NCBI RefSeq assembly: GCF_000002985.6
Contig: NC_003281.10
Span: forward strand, 6,324,001 to 6,388,000
DNA from: Caenorhabditis elegans
Taxonomy: Eukaryota > Nematoda > Chromadorea > Rhabditida > Rhabditidae
Length of the DNA: 64,000 bases
Direction of reading: 5' to 3'
This document shows positions 35,701-47,000 of this stretch, one piece after another (within the stretch, counting starts at the first letter, position 1; the number at the start of each line of letters is the position of its first letter). The position numbers were made by a program, and so were the translations under genes. The notes beneath the pieces were generated by a model that saw nothing but the letters and a program-made list of their open reading frames with translations, did not search any database and had not been told where the DNA came from.

Positions 35701-38700
35701 AATCGGAAAATCTTTATGACATACACTCTCACTCTCTCCAAGTCTAGACTTTTCTGCAAAATGGGTCTAATTTTCCGTTGCGTTTATTTTGAAGACGATA
35801 TGCAAATTAGAACCCTTTTTATGAGACACTGGACCTCCCGTGAAGAATAGGGGCAAAAAAGAAGATCGAGAAGACGCATTCGGTAATGTATGTGTCTGAC
35901 AATACGGGCATATTTATCATGGCAACATGTTTTGGAATGTGACACCGTTGGTGTGCTTTCTTCAATGTTGCCTTCGTCTTCCCTCCCTCTTCCGACGAAC
36001 AATTCTAATGGCTCTTTGTTCCGTGTTGCCTGTGGAGTAGAGACACGAAACTTTTCGAAAATCGGGAAACATGTTTATTGTGTTTTGGTGGAAGTTGTAG
36101 GGGACCTCTAGTGTCGAAAATACATACAAACAGAAATTCCAGAGACTCGTTGTGATTAAACCAATTTATAAATTTCGAAGAGAAGACAGAGTCATATGGC
36201 GCCTTCCGTCTGCTACTGGGCAAACGGCTGGAGAGGACGCATATCGACGCACGAATCGGTAGACGCATGAATCGAAGATTGAAAAATTGGAAATAGAGAG
36301 AAAGAGAAAGAATCTGGCACCTCCTCCGATCACTTTTCTCTTGATGTCTGCACACCTCGCTCAGCTGTTTTTGTTAGGAGTCTCTCACGTGGCCACAACA
36401 TGGACAGCCGACAGGTTGATGTGTTTCCTTGATCTTTGCCATTTTTCCTGCTCACCAGGATCTGATTTCTGCCAATAATGTTATTTTGGAAATCTCCTTA
36501 TGCTCCATTGTTATATTCACTTAGATTTTATTACTCTGAGACATTGATCTGTAGCTAATTCCCCTATCAAGTGTTGTCTGAATCTAGGATGTTCTCGTGG
36601 TTCCGTTCAAGGTCTTTAACGGATTCAAGCTAGACAATTTGTGACCTTTGCCGTCTTATCAGAATTGTCTTATTCTGCTGTGATGTGCAACACCAATCTG
36701 AACGATAAACAAATTCATTGATATCGGCAAAAATAACCAAAGTGGCCCGCTGATATTTTTCACAGCGGGGCGGCTGGCTACTGTGTGCCATGTTTGCCTG
36801 TCTACTCGTTTGTTTATCTTGATTACAGTGCGTCTTCTCTGGCACCATGAGCTCTCGAATGTTGCGAATTTCTCGAAGTGTCTAAAGGACATCTAATGAA
36901 CCAGGAAGGGAAATCATATGATTCTGACTTTCGATCCATTCCTCTCATTCATTTTTCTTTTTTGTTATTATTGTTCCATGTGACAGTACAAGATAACACC
37001 GTATTTTTCACCCCTTTTTTCTCGCCCTTCTTCTCCACTTCCCGACAGTCAGCATATGGACAGATGGAAATCTCCACTACCTGTAGTGAGAGAATAGTGA
37101 TAGAGTGAGAGAGAGAGAGAAAAGTTGCCCTTTTCAATTTCCCTTTTTTTGAATCTAAAGTTTATGAGATGGACATTGCCAATGAAGGTGCGGAGAGCCA
37201 TTGGGGTCATTTTATTGCAAAAAGGTGTGGTGAGAGCTGGAGAGTTTTAGATTTTATTGGATGGGGATTCCCGCTTACCACATTTTATACTTTTGCGAGT
37301 GACCAGATTGACGCTCAATTTTTGCCTTACAAGTATCAAAAGATCAAAACTTTAATTATTTAGGTCAGCTTTTGAAACAAAAAGAGCAGAAGAAGAACAT
37401 GAACAGTTTCCCAGCACTTGAAAAAATGATATTTTTATGTTTGTTCTCACTCCGTTTCGCAAGCTTCTGCATCACATTGGCCAGACAGGCAGTGACCTTG
37501 TTTCTACTGGCAAATGATACAATGCAATGGAAAATTTTGATCTCTTGATCTCTGTCGCAATTCTCCCCACAGTTTTTTGAGCTCCTTGAAATAGAAATTA
37601 TTATAATTGTCATTAAACAATATCAGCCTCGTGCTCATACTCTCCCGTTTGTCGTCGTTAATTGTCTACCTTCCCTCTAACTGATAACCAAAAAATGTTG
37701 CCATTTTTGAGAGAAATAGTATTCTTACCTAATGAGACGACAGACAACAATCAGACAATTCTTCGTGTTTTGTTCTCTTTTTCTCTCTCTTGCTCTAGAC
37801 ACTATCGTTTGTTCGTCGTCCTCGTCCCCTACTCCAACTGATTTTTGATATGAAAGTGTGCATATCAGACCAATTGATAACGCTTGTCCCCACCAAAAAT
37901 GTTGCGACTTTTGAGGACAAAAGTCCAGGGGTTTCATTTAGAAAGTGAGCAAAATTCAACGAAACATGAGAAGTGCGACAGAAATTTGAAGAAAAAAAAT
38001 GTCCTTTTCAGAAAAATTTACTTAATTTTTAAACGTCTCCGCTGAAAATATCAATAAAATTTATGGCGGAATAAAAAATAACGCCAAAATTTCACCCCAG
38101 AATCAATTTTTTTCCACGATGATACGGTAGAAAATGGGCGTGGCTTAAAGTCCGCAGTACACCGTGCACACTCTGGCTTCTACCGTAGTCTTGCGTCCTC
38201 TGAAAATTATTTGAATTTTTCTTCCGATTTCTCCTGTTTAGTGCGCATTTTCCGGACGTTCGCATAAGAGAACACCTAAATTTTTCTGTTTTTTTTTCTT
38301 GCGTCACCTATTGCGTCCAAAATTTTCTCCAAGTTTTCGTTGATTTTCGAAAACTTTTCTCTCATTTCTCTAACGCCTATTTGCACTTTATCTTCACATT
38401 TTGTTGCAAATTTTTTTTGGTGAACAAAATTGCGAGACATAGAGAAAATGCAGAACAAAACGGTTTTCTATCCCTTTTGATTTTTTCTCGTCGTCGCCTC
38501 CGACCTGGGGGCAAACGTAGACACACGCACTTTTTTCGTTTACCAAAAAAATTTTGTCAGCTGTCTTTGACCGCACACACGCACTCGACAATCGTCGTTT
38601 TTCTTTTTTTCTTTTGAGTTTTCATTTATCGGTGCACCCAGCTACACCTTCTCATTCTTCTTATTCTCTGATTCCGTCGTCTCTTATACGTGCGCACCAA

Positions 38701-41419
38701 CCATTTCCTATCTGCGACCGCGATCAGACTCCGCCCATTGAGTCGTAGAAAAATCGTATGTGTGCCTGCGCATCGTAATAACTTTTGCAGCGAATATATT
38801 GGTGTGGGTCTTCAGCTGCTAGACCTTCATTTTCATATCCTAACCACCTCATAATCATTCTACTTCTCTACTGTTATTTGTTATTGTTGTTGCTATTGTT
38901 ATCACTCCGGTGAATCTTCCTTATTGTTACCTTGCCGATTCGAACAATTGACTTTAATTCTATTGGGACTATTATTCAGGGCAAGCCCTCCAAAATTCCT
39001 CGTGGCCTACTCAATATAGTCTCACAGTCTTGTGAGCGCCACGTGATTCGATTTTAAATCTACAACAAGTTACTCGGTGCACCCTCCCCCGCTCACCCAC
39101 TAATTCTTCAAAAACTACCGAATGCTGACATCGGCACCCGTATTCGTGCATCCGGCTCAGCTACCAACTCATCTTCCACCTCCACCAATCTTCTTAACCC
39201 CAAGTGGAACTCTTCTTTTCCCTCCCGGATTCATTCCGCCACCGTTTCCGGCTGTCAGTGACGAAGAGGAACTTCAAGAGCTGTGCAGTTTTGAGAACTG
39301 TTCTTCTCCAGATCTCAGTGATTCCATCTACTTTTCGAGCTCATCAAGTGAAGCATCGGTTGCATCTCCGTTGGAAACCATCTCCTTGGAAAACGTCACA
39401 TTGAACATTTTCTCACTTACTGGAGACGAAGAGGAAGAGATGAAAGTATACGCAAAAGTACAGGAAGAAGTCAAGACACGAAGACTGCGAAAAAACTCGA
39501 CGACATCATCAGGATATGGATACAGTGTTCCCATGACACCCAACACAGAAATATTATTTGATACGGTTTGTTGATCTGCTCAAAAGTGGTTATTAGTAAA
39601 ATTAGTTTTGGTTCGTGAGATGTCAAAAATTGAAGCAAATTACAAAAAAACAATCCATTTCCAATATCAATTTTAATATTTTCAGGCTTCATCTCAAGAT
39701 TCTGGAAGAGCAACTGGACCACTCGCATCCCCACATGAAGATGGACTCACAACTGAAGATGATTTCCTTCCAATGTATGAATTCGAGATTCCAAATAGTC
39801 TCGTTGGATTAATAATTGGAGTGAAGGGAAAGACCATCAAGGTAATTAATAATCAATTGTGAAGTACTTAACCTATTACTCAACTATGCTCATTTTCAGG
39901 AGCTCAGTGTACGTACAAATGTTCGTATGCTAATTCGCCAGCATCATGAGACAGACAAGGTCAAGACCCACCAAATATGTCAGGTAAGAATCAAAAGATC
40001 ATATTATCTTATCTATAAGCAATCTTTTTTGTGTTTTAGGTCCGTGGAAAGAGAGACGAGATCAATCATTGCCTCCAAATGCTCCGTCGTCGTTTCCCAC
40101 CAGCACGCTTCCCAGAACTCAATCTTCAGCCAGTCGTTCCACCAGTATTGCCAAACAGTAACTTCGACATGCTGTCCACTCAGCCAACATGGCTTACTCT
40201 TCCTGAGGACATCAAGTGTGAAGTTGCCGTGTCGTCCATCATCTCGGCATCTCACTTCTTCATTCAACAACCAACACATCCATCGTTCGCTTCTTTGCGC
40301 CATCTTGACATGTACATGGGATCCTTGTATGGAGAACAATCAAATCTTCCAGAACTGCCGATTCCATGCCAAAGTATGTGGATTTTTATATTTTCAATAA
40401 GCATGTTTGTTACTTTTACGACCCTGAGTTTTCATTTTCTAATCGCTGTCGCACCAGAGACGGTAATTAATTACCGTCGAAAAATTGTCAGAATTTGAGA
40501 ATATGTGCGCTTATCAAGAATTTCGATCATCAGTTGGCCAGCAGCCAGCCAGTCAGCCACCATGACGATTTTTTGATCTGGATACGAAGTTTTGACAGAA
40601 TTAGAAAAGAAAAGTGGGAGAGAGAGTGAAGGATAGGGAAAAGATTGATGATCATTGGGTGTGGGAGTAGTAGAGTCAGTTGTTGCACTTTTGAAGATAC
40701 TGGTAGACTGTGAAATGACCTTTTTGATTAGCTCACTTTCGATGTGTAACCCGTTTTCATCCAAAAAAAAATGGTTAGATGATCTTAACAAAACAATTTT
40801 CAGATGGACTTCTATGTGCTGCTCCAGTCGGAAATGCTTGGTTCCGTGCGGTGACTGTTCAGTACTTTGATGAGACGGACGAAGTATTTGTGAAGTTTGT
40901 TGACTACGGAGGATACTCGAAAATGGCCCGACAAGACTTGAGACAAATTCGCACGGATTTGATGTCTCTTCCATTCCAATCGACAGAAGTTATGCTCGCA
41001 CATGTTCGGCCAGTTGATGGAACAACGAACTGGAGTGATGCCGCTATGCAGAAGTTCAGAGCAATGTGCATTGGAAAAGTTATCAATTGTAAAATGGTTG
41101 GACAGTCGCATGATACTCGTATACCAATGGTTGAGCTTTACATGATGTCCAAAGATGGTAAAGACGCTCAGGTTAGTGCATATTTTCACCTGGAGCATTT
41201 TTTATAATTTATGTACAAACGTCATTGTGAAATTAATTATGTTTTTAATTTTTTCAGGAAGTTCGCTTCGATCAAGTGCTCATGAACTGTGGTCTTGCAA
41301 GAACCGCCGATCCATCAAAGATGTCCCGTATCACAGTTCCAGCGGCTCTCGACACAGAATCTCGCATGAAACGACCATCATTCTCGTCGCAAACTTCCCA
41401 AACCGCGGTTGTTTGCTAA
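29482..41419 (+). CDS. akap-1: AKAP-1, mitochondrial A-kinase anchor protein with KH and Tudor domains
   Basis: The longest model has fifteen exons: 29482-29780, 30399-30473, 30801-30956, 31056-31128, 32365-32535, 33089-33238, 33523-33582, 33655-33767, 33813-34090, 34558-34682, 39686-39841, 39900-39983, 40040-40373, 40804-41171, 41258-41419. It keeps frame throughout (867 residues). From the ATG at 30400 the protein starts MSSVASKHALLIALGG and has one membrane segment followed by lysines, like the outer-membrane anchor of vertebrate AKAP1. A long charged, disordered region follows. The KH domain (about 527-600, GLIIGVKGKTIKEL with the GxxG loop) binds RNA. The extended Tudor domain (about 690-800, NAWFRAVTVQYFDETDEVFVKFVDYGGY) may bind methylarginine partners. 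The family ties PKA and mRNAs to mitochondria. I could not pin down the PKA-binding helix. A 5-kb intron separates the anchor half from the RNA-binding half. Confidence 0.9.
34683..39121. other. large akap-1 intron and internal promoter region
   Basis: These 4.4 kb contain no supported coding exon. The left part (34740-36900) has assorted short frames without splice continuity. The right part has CT-rich tracts, a (GA)n run (37105-37121) and an inverted repeat of TACGGTAGAA (38123-38132 with 38178-38187). The last few hundred bases before 39122 are likely to hold the promoter of the short akap-1 form. Confidence 0.5.
39122..39565 (+). CDS. akap-1: alternative first exon of a short, anchor-less AKAP-1 isoform
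   Basis: The frame starts MLTSAPVFVHPAQLP and runs 148 codons, proline-rich then serine/acidic, to the donor ATACG|GTTTGT at 39565. The phase is 0 and matches the acceptor at 39685, so the exon joins to the KH and Tudor exons in frame (515 residues in total). No 3' splice site precedes the ATG, which makes it a first exon, not an internal one. The product would lack the membrane segment and could be cytosolic. Confidence 0.75.
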
Positions 41420-42692
41420 AGTCGACTATATTTGTCCATGCTTTGCCAAATTGGTTGAGTGTGTGTTGCGATCGATGTTAAGAGGGTTGGGGGTTAACAA
41501 GTATTTGGAATTTTTTTTTTAGAAACGATTCCTGTACCAATTCTCTTTAACGTCGATCTCATCACTCATTCTACCACCCCAACCATCTCTACGAAGTATC
41601 CATTTTTCCATTTCTCATCATCACAATTTGCTTTTCTACCGTTTCCGACTGTTTCTTTTTAACCTGTAACACAAAAAGCAGTGCGTTTCATTTTTATTTG
41701 TCTCCTTGCTAACCTATGTTTCTGAACCTAATCATTCATTGTTGTATGCATTTCACGTAGTTTTACATCCCATCTTAATCTAAATATTGCTTGGGTTCAG
41801 GCTGTATACTCGCGATAATGCTCTCTTCTTTTTTTTTAATTTCCCAAAGTCTGAGGTGGAGTACGGTAGTTTGTCTGTTTTCGAAGCCAATATTCCCATC
41901 CTCTTTCCTATCCTTCTTTCCTTTTTTTGGTAATGTTATTTTATTTTCCCTCTATTCCTTCCGTGGTGCCAAAAATGGGCCAAAATCAAATATCAAACCA
42001 TCACAATATAGTTGGCTGCTTTTTTCATGCCTTTAATCGTTATAGATATCTTTCTAGGGTAGTTCACAAAATGTGCCGTCGCTTTGCGCGTTTATTCTTG
42101 TTTTCTTCTGTCTCTCCGTGCTCGTTTTTCATCCTCGTCTCATTTTTTATATCTCAAAATACATTCACAGAATGATTCCTTGTATACATGCACAGAATGG
42201 CTGTTTTGTACCTACTGTTGTTTTCCCAATCTGAACCGTTTTCGCAATAGGCGACCCATTATTTTTTCTATCAACTCGTTTTTATTTTTGTTAGCTTCAT
42301 CATCGTTTTTATCCACTATCTCCCATGCCTCCTCTCCCCACAACAAACACAGATCGTCTAGTAGCCTTTCTTCTCTCATTTAGGTAATTTCTTTTTATTC
42401 TTTTTTGGTTTTGAGCCCCATTTCCCTTTGAGCCCCGTCAGACCATTTTACCAGGTTCTTCTACCTTTCATATCCCCTCATCTCCACCTATCACCCCCAT
42501 CTCTATCCCATTTTTTATTTCTTTTTTTCTGTAATTCCCCCTTCACTCGTTGTTGTTTTTAAGAAAACACACCCACGCCCTCTCATTCAATTATTTTATT
42601 CTTGTAATTCTTAAAATTACTTTACATTATGCGGAAAATCAATAAAAAGTAGAAATTCTTATTTCATATTTGCGTATTCTTTTCTCAATATA
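41420..42692 (+). other. long akap-1 3' UTR, convergent with the NAA80-like gene
   Basis: After the akap-1 stop the sequence is pyrimidine-rich with no supported gene. An AATAAA occurs near 42640 on the plus strand, and TTTATT (AATAAA on the minus strand) near 42594. The 3' ends of akap-1 and the minus-strand acetyltransferase probably overlap. Confidence 0.55.
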
Positions 42693-43822
42693 TTATTCAG
42701 TTGGTTTTAACCATTTTCTCATGTACTGGTGATCAATCGTGTTGACGTCCACAATCGGGGACGTGGATCTGGTGACCATTTTTGGAGCCATCGGAGGCGG
42801 TGGTGGTGGTGGTGGAGCAGAAGCTGAGACTGTTGACGAGGCTGAAGGCTGTGCGATCTTTGATAGGAAGGACGGGTTGGATGCGGCCGCGTTCTGAAAT
42901 TAACATGATATAAATTATAGAAAAATCTGAATAATTGTGCATTTTCTACTAAGGAATTCAATTTTTCTAGACTGAATCTGAAGATGGATCTCCAAAATTT
43001 CCGAACTAAATCAGATTGATCTGAGTATAGTTTTGTGAATTTTCAAGAAACATGATTTTTTAGTATTTCTGAAAACTTCAAAAGCCTATTTACCTGAAAA
43101 TGATTCATGGCTGGAAAGATGCAAGTGGCTGTTGTCGAGTGTACAATCGGATCGCATTTCTCATAACCAAGAGATTCATAAAATCGACATTGATCATCAG
43201 TTGAGAGATATGCTTCATTGAAACCTTTTTCCGTCATCCATTTTTCTGTGGATTTCATTAAGAATTTCCCGAGTCCAAGGCCACGTTGATCCTTCTTGAT
43301 CATCACTGACTCAATCCATAAGGCATGGTCACTGAAAATTAACAAATTTTGGGAGAATGGTTTGAGAATTATGATAGCTTCCTTTATTTTCAGGCTAAAA
43401 TTTTTTAACTTTTTAAATATTTTTTCCTGAAATTTTAGTGAGTTATCAAATTTTCTAATTGTTGAAATATAATCCGAAAGTTTCAAATTTTTATTGTTTT
43501 ATTCCAATTACTCACCGATTTGGAAGATGTGTGATTCTTGAGTGGCCTAGTATCTCGTCATTCTCCTTATTGAGCAACAAAAACGACATTGGAGGGGACT
43601 GACGGCATGATTTTTTCTGTGAATGCTCACGAGATCCATCGCTTCTGGGCCATTCCTGGAATTAGAAAAGTTCAAAATTATGAATATAGCTATTTATTTT
43701 ACCAAAGAAAAAATACATTTAGAAAACCACTCTAGAATACAACTCACCGAATTCAAAAATGTCATACTCTCCTTCAAAAGATCCTGCCTATCATAAAGCG
43801 TAACAAAAAATAAGTCCGGCAT
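42693..43822 (-). CDS. NAA80-like actin N-terminal acetyltransferase (GNAT family)
   Basis: Four exons (43748-43822, 43516-43655, 43094-43331, 42693-42893) encode 217 residues. The segment LLKESMTFLNSEWPRSDGSREHS closely resembles the start of human NAA80/NAT6, whose LLNSEWPRS motif is distinctive. The GNAT core follows, with the acetyl-CoA loop QRGLGLG at 87-93 and FYESLGYE near the end of the fold. An eight-proline run (178-185) lies in the C-terminal tail, as in mammalian NAA80, where polyproline recruits profilin-actin. By homology the enzyme acetylates the processed acidic N-terminus of actin. The start is at 43822, only 223 bases from the divergent thoc-2 start, so the two probably share a promoter. 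I think this is C56G2.15, but am not certain. Confidence 0.85.
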
Positions 43823-44045
43823 CCTAATACCCGATAATTGGTTATGTTTCTGAGCTCAGATGCCCTCATCACACTCGATGGCCTAGAAATCTCAACTCTA
43901 GATTTCCCGTCCACGCGTTCTCACTCTTGTTTGCCTCGGCTGGCAAAGTGCCAACTCGCTTTAAAAAGTTTAATTTTTGAAATCTCATATTTCCTTTTAA
44001 TGTTCTTTTTTTAGTTTCTGATTGAATTATTATAATTACAGAGAA
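43823..44045. promoter_or_regulatory. 223-bp divergent promoter between the NAA80-like gene and thoc-2
   Basis: The two start codons face away from each other across this short interval. It contains a GC-richer patch (about 43900-43960, with CCACGCGTTCTC and GCCTCGGCTGGCAAAG) and an A/T-rich stretch next to the thoc-2 ATG. Any regulation of either gene from this side must fit here or in introns. Confidence 0.6.
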
Positions 44046-47000
44046 ATGAACGATTTCGAAACATTAACCCAGTTATGTCTCGATATTGTTCACATGAAAA
44101 TCACACCGATGAAGGCTTATGAAAGGATACTCACAGAGAAGGTTTCGTTCATTTAAAATCTTGAACAAATTAGAAATCATTAATTTCAGAAAGATCGAGA
44201 TGCCATCAGTTCGGAGCTGATCGACGTGTTAGTGCTCACCGAGCCGGAGAGCGAGTTCGCTGACAACGCGAGCACTTCCAAAGAGAATTTTGAATCCTTT
44301 GTGAATCTACTCACTAACACGGTAATAAAACTTTCAACTTTTAAAGCTCAAGGTTCAAAAAAGGCTTATTTATATGGAAGATAGTATTATTGGCGGAAAA
44401 TAAAATTAACCTGTAGTTTCAGGATTGAAAAAAACTAATATTCTAACTTAATCCAAAATTGTTTAACAAAGAAATGAGATTTTAACTGGAAATTTCCTGT
44501 AAAAATACCAAATTTTTTTCAGATAATCCCCGAAGAAATCCTCCGCCTCGAGCTGGATTGTTTCAAAAAAGATGATCACAGCAAGGCACTAATTAGGTTG
44601 AAAACAAAAGTCTAGTAAGTTAAATTCATTCAATTTCTGCAAAAACTCATTTTTCTTCAGTTTCAAACAGGCCAAATTCAACTTATTTCGAGAAGAGTCT
44701 GAAGGTTACTCAAAACTTGTCACAGAGCTTATGGAAGCAGCCGAGAGCTCAGCGAATGAGAATGAACATGCGAAGATTCTGAAGCATCGAGTACTTTCAT
44801 TAATTGGACAGTTCAATTTGGATCCAAATCGTGTCACTGACGTTATATTGGAAGTTTTCGAGAATTTCCCGAGGCAGAAGGTAAAATAAAGAATCTGCAT
44901 AAATTCATGATGTTTTGGTGGTCAACCATGATGTGGGCGGAGCTTATTTGAAAGTTCAACAATAGAGAAAAATTGGAATTTATAACTTTTCCGTTTATCC
45001 TTTACAAATAAAACAATTGGAAATTCAAATGATGAGATTAAGAAATCTTGAAACGAATCCAGCTCATTTGTATTTTAAAAATATTTATTTTTAATTTCAG
45101 CTCCTTTTCATTGCACTTCTCAAAGAAATTGACGTGGTCCGTGACTATCTGTGTGCACTTCTGGGCTTCAAATTCACATTCTATCAATCGGATAAAAAGA
45201 AGAAAACGCCATATTCGTTGTACGTTCTGACAGCTTCGCTCATTCAACATGAAATGATCGATATGATGAAGATTTTAGGATATGTGAGGAGTCCCGTTTT
45301 AAATTATTCGAAATTATTAATTAATATTTATAGATGATTCCAAAAGCCGAAGCAATTAAAGAAGGGCACCGTTCAAGAATGCAGAATGCACAAGAAAGAG
45401 CATCAAAAGCAGAAACAATTTCTACAGCTTCAATGCCAATTATGGATTCAAGAGGTTTCGATGAAAATGGAATAGGTGGAAATGCGGTTAGGTCGGAAAA
45501 TTGAATATTTATCTAATTTTTAAAAACATTTCAGACAACGCAAACGATTTCCTTCACTACAGTAATCCAACTTCAAGAAGACGAGGATATAAAATTATCT
45601 GAAGGGTTTAATGAGGAATATGTTCTCTCATCAAATCAGAAGCTTGGTTTAACGTGTGCATTATTAGAAAGTGGAAACTGGAAACAAGCTCAAATGCTCA
45701 TTGATCGTCTCCCAGAATACTATGCAGTTCAAGCTAGTCCACGACTCTGTAGAGCTCTTTGCAAAATAATTGAGAAATCAATTAACGATTTTTACAAGAA
45801 AAATTGTTCGCTGAACTTGTTTGGAGATTTGATAAAATCGACGAAACCAGTGTTAGATGATATGGGAAATGGATTAAGACCAATCGAAAGTTGGGAAGAT
45901 CTTGGAAAATTGTCAAGTGTACTTGCCTATTTGGGACCTAGAATAGCCTTTCGTGCTTCAACAAATATCAAAATTGTTCGACTTTTGACTGCCTACTACC
46001 GAAAAGTTGACAAGGATCTGCTACCGAAGGATGATAAACGTAGGTTTTTTTCAAATGTGAAATTTTGCGATTTTCGCCCCGATATTAAGGTTAACAAAAC
46101 ATTTTGAAAAAACGATAAAAACTAGGAAAAATTAGTTCGTATCTACAGAACTCCTTGTACTTTTGTACTTTTTTAAAATTTATGTAAATCTGTCACTTCG
46201 AGATCGAGCACCGTATTTTTGAAGAAAAAAAAACAACCATTTTCAAAATTAAATATCATTATTTCAGTAAATCAAAATTTCGTGGAAGTCGTCTCCGAAT
46301 GTCTTCTACCATCTCTCACACTGTCCGAAACAAATGTTGCACTTAGTGAAGAGATTTGGCAGCTCCTTGAGCTTTTCCCGTATTCTTGGAGATATTGGAT
46401 GTATTCAAAATGGAATCTTGAAACTTCAAGACATCCAGAAATGCATATAATGAAGGGGAAAATTCATGGACGAACAAAATATGTTCTGAAGCGTCTTTCG
46501 AAGGAAACTGTAAAGATGATGGGCAGACAATTGGGAAAATTGTGTCATATACATCCATCTACAGTACTCTCATATCTCCTCAGTCAAGTGCAAACTTTTG
46601 ATAATTTCATTGGACCTGTTGTGGATAGTTTGAGATATTTGACAAGTCTTGAATTTGATGTTCTCACTTGTAAGTTTTCAAACAAAATTTAAAACAATTT
46701 TTTTTAGAAAACGAGAAAAAACGTCCAAAAAATTATTTTGTTAAAACCACGAAAACTGAAAGGTTTTGTAAATTTCGAACGTTTTTTTTTGAGAAATTTT
46801 AAGATTTTAACATATAAATTCATAAAAAAATTTTATGGAAAAATTGATACATTTTAAATTTTTGAGTCTTTCAGTTAGCTATGTGAAAAAATTCTCGTTT
46901 TTTTCATTCACTTGTAAACAAGTCAAACTTTTTCAAATCTATTTTAAATATTTCTCATTTGAAGGTTTTCCATTTATTCCAGATTGCATCATCTCCCAAT

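Noticed and set aside
35338-36900. Clusters of 60-116-codon frames on both strands
   Set aside because: They lie in the large akap-1 intron, overlap each other on opposite strands and have no consistent splice structure.
46835-46982. Upstream extension of the large thoc-2 exon
   Set aside because: It crosses the TTTATTCCAG acceptor; joining from the previous exon at 46669 restores the frame.
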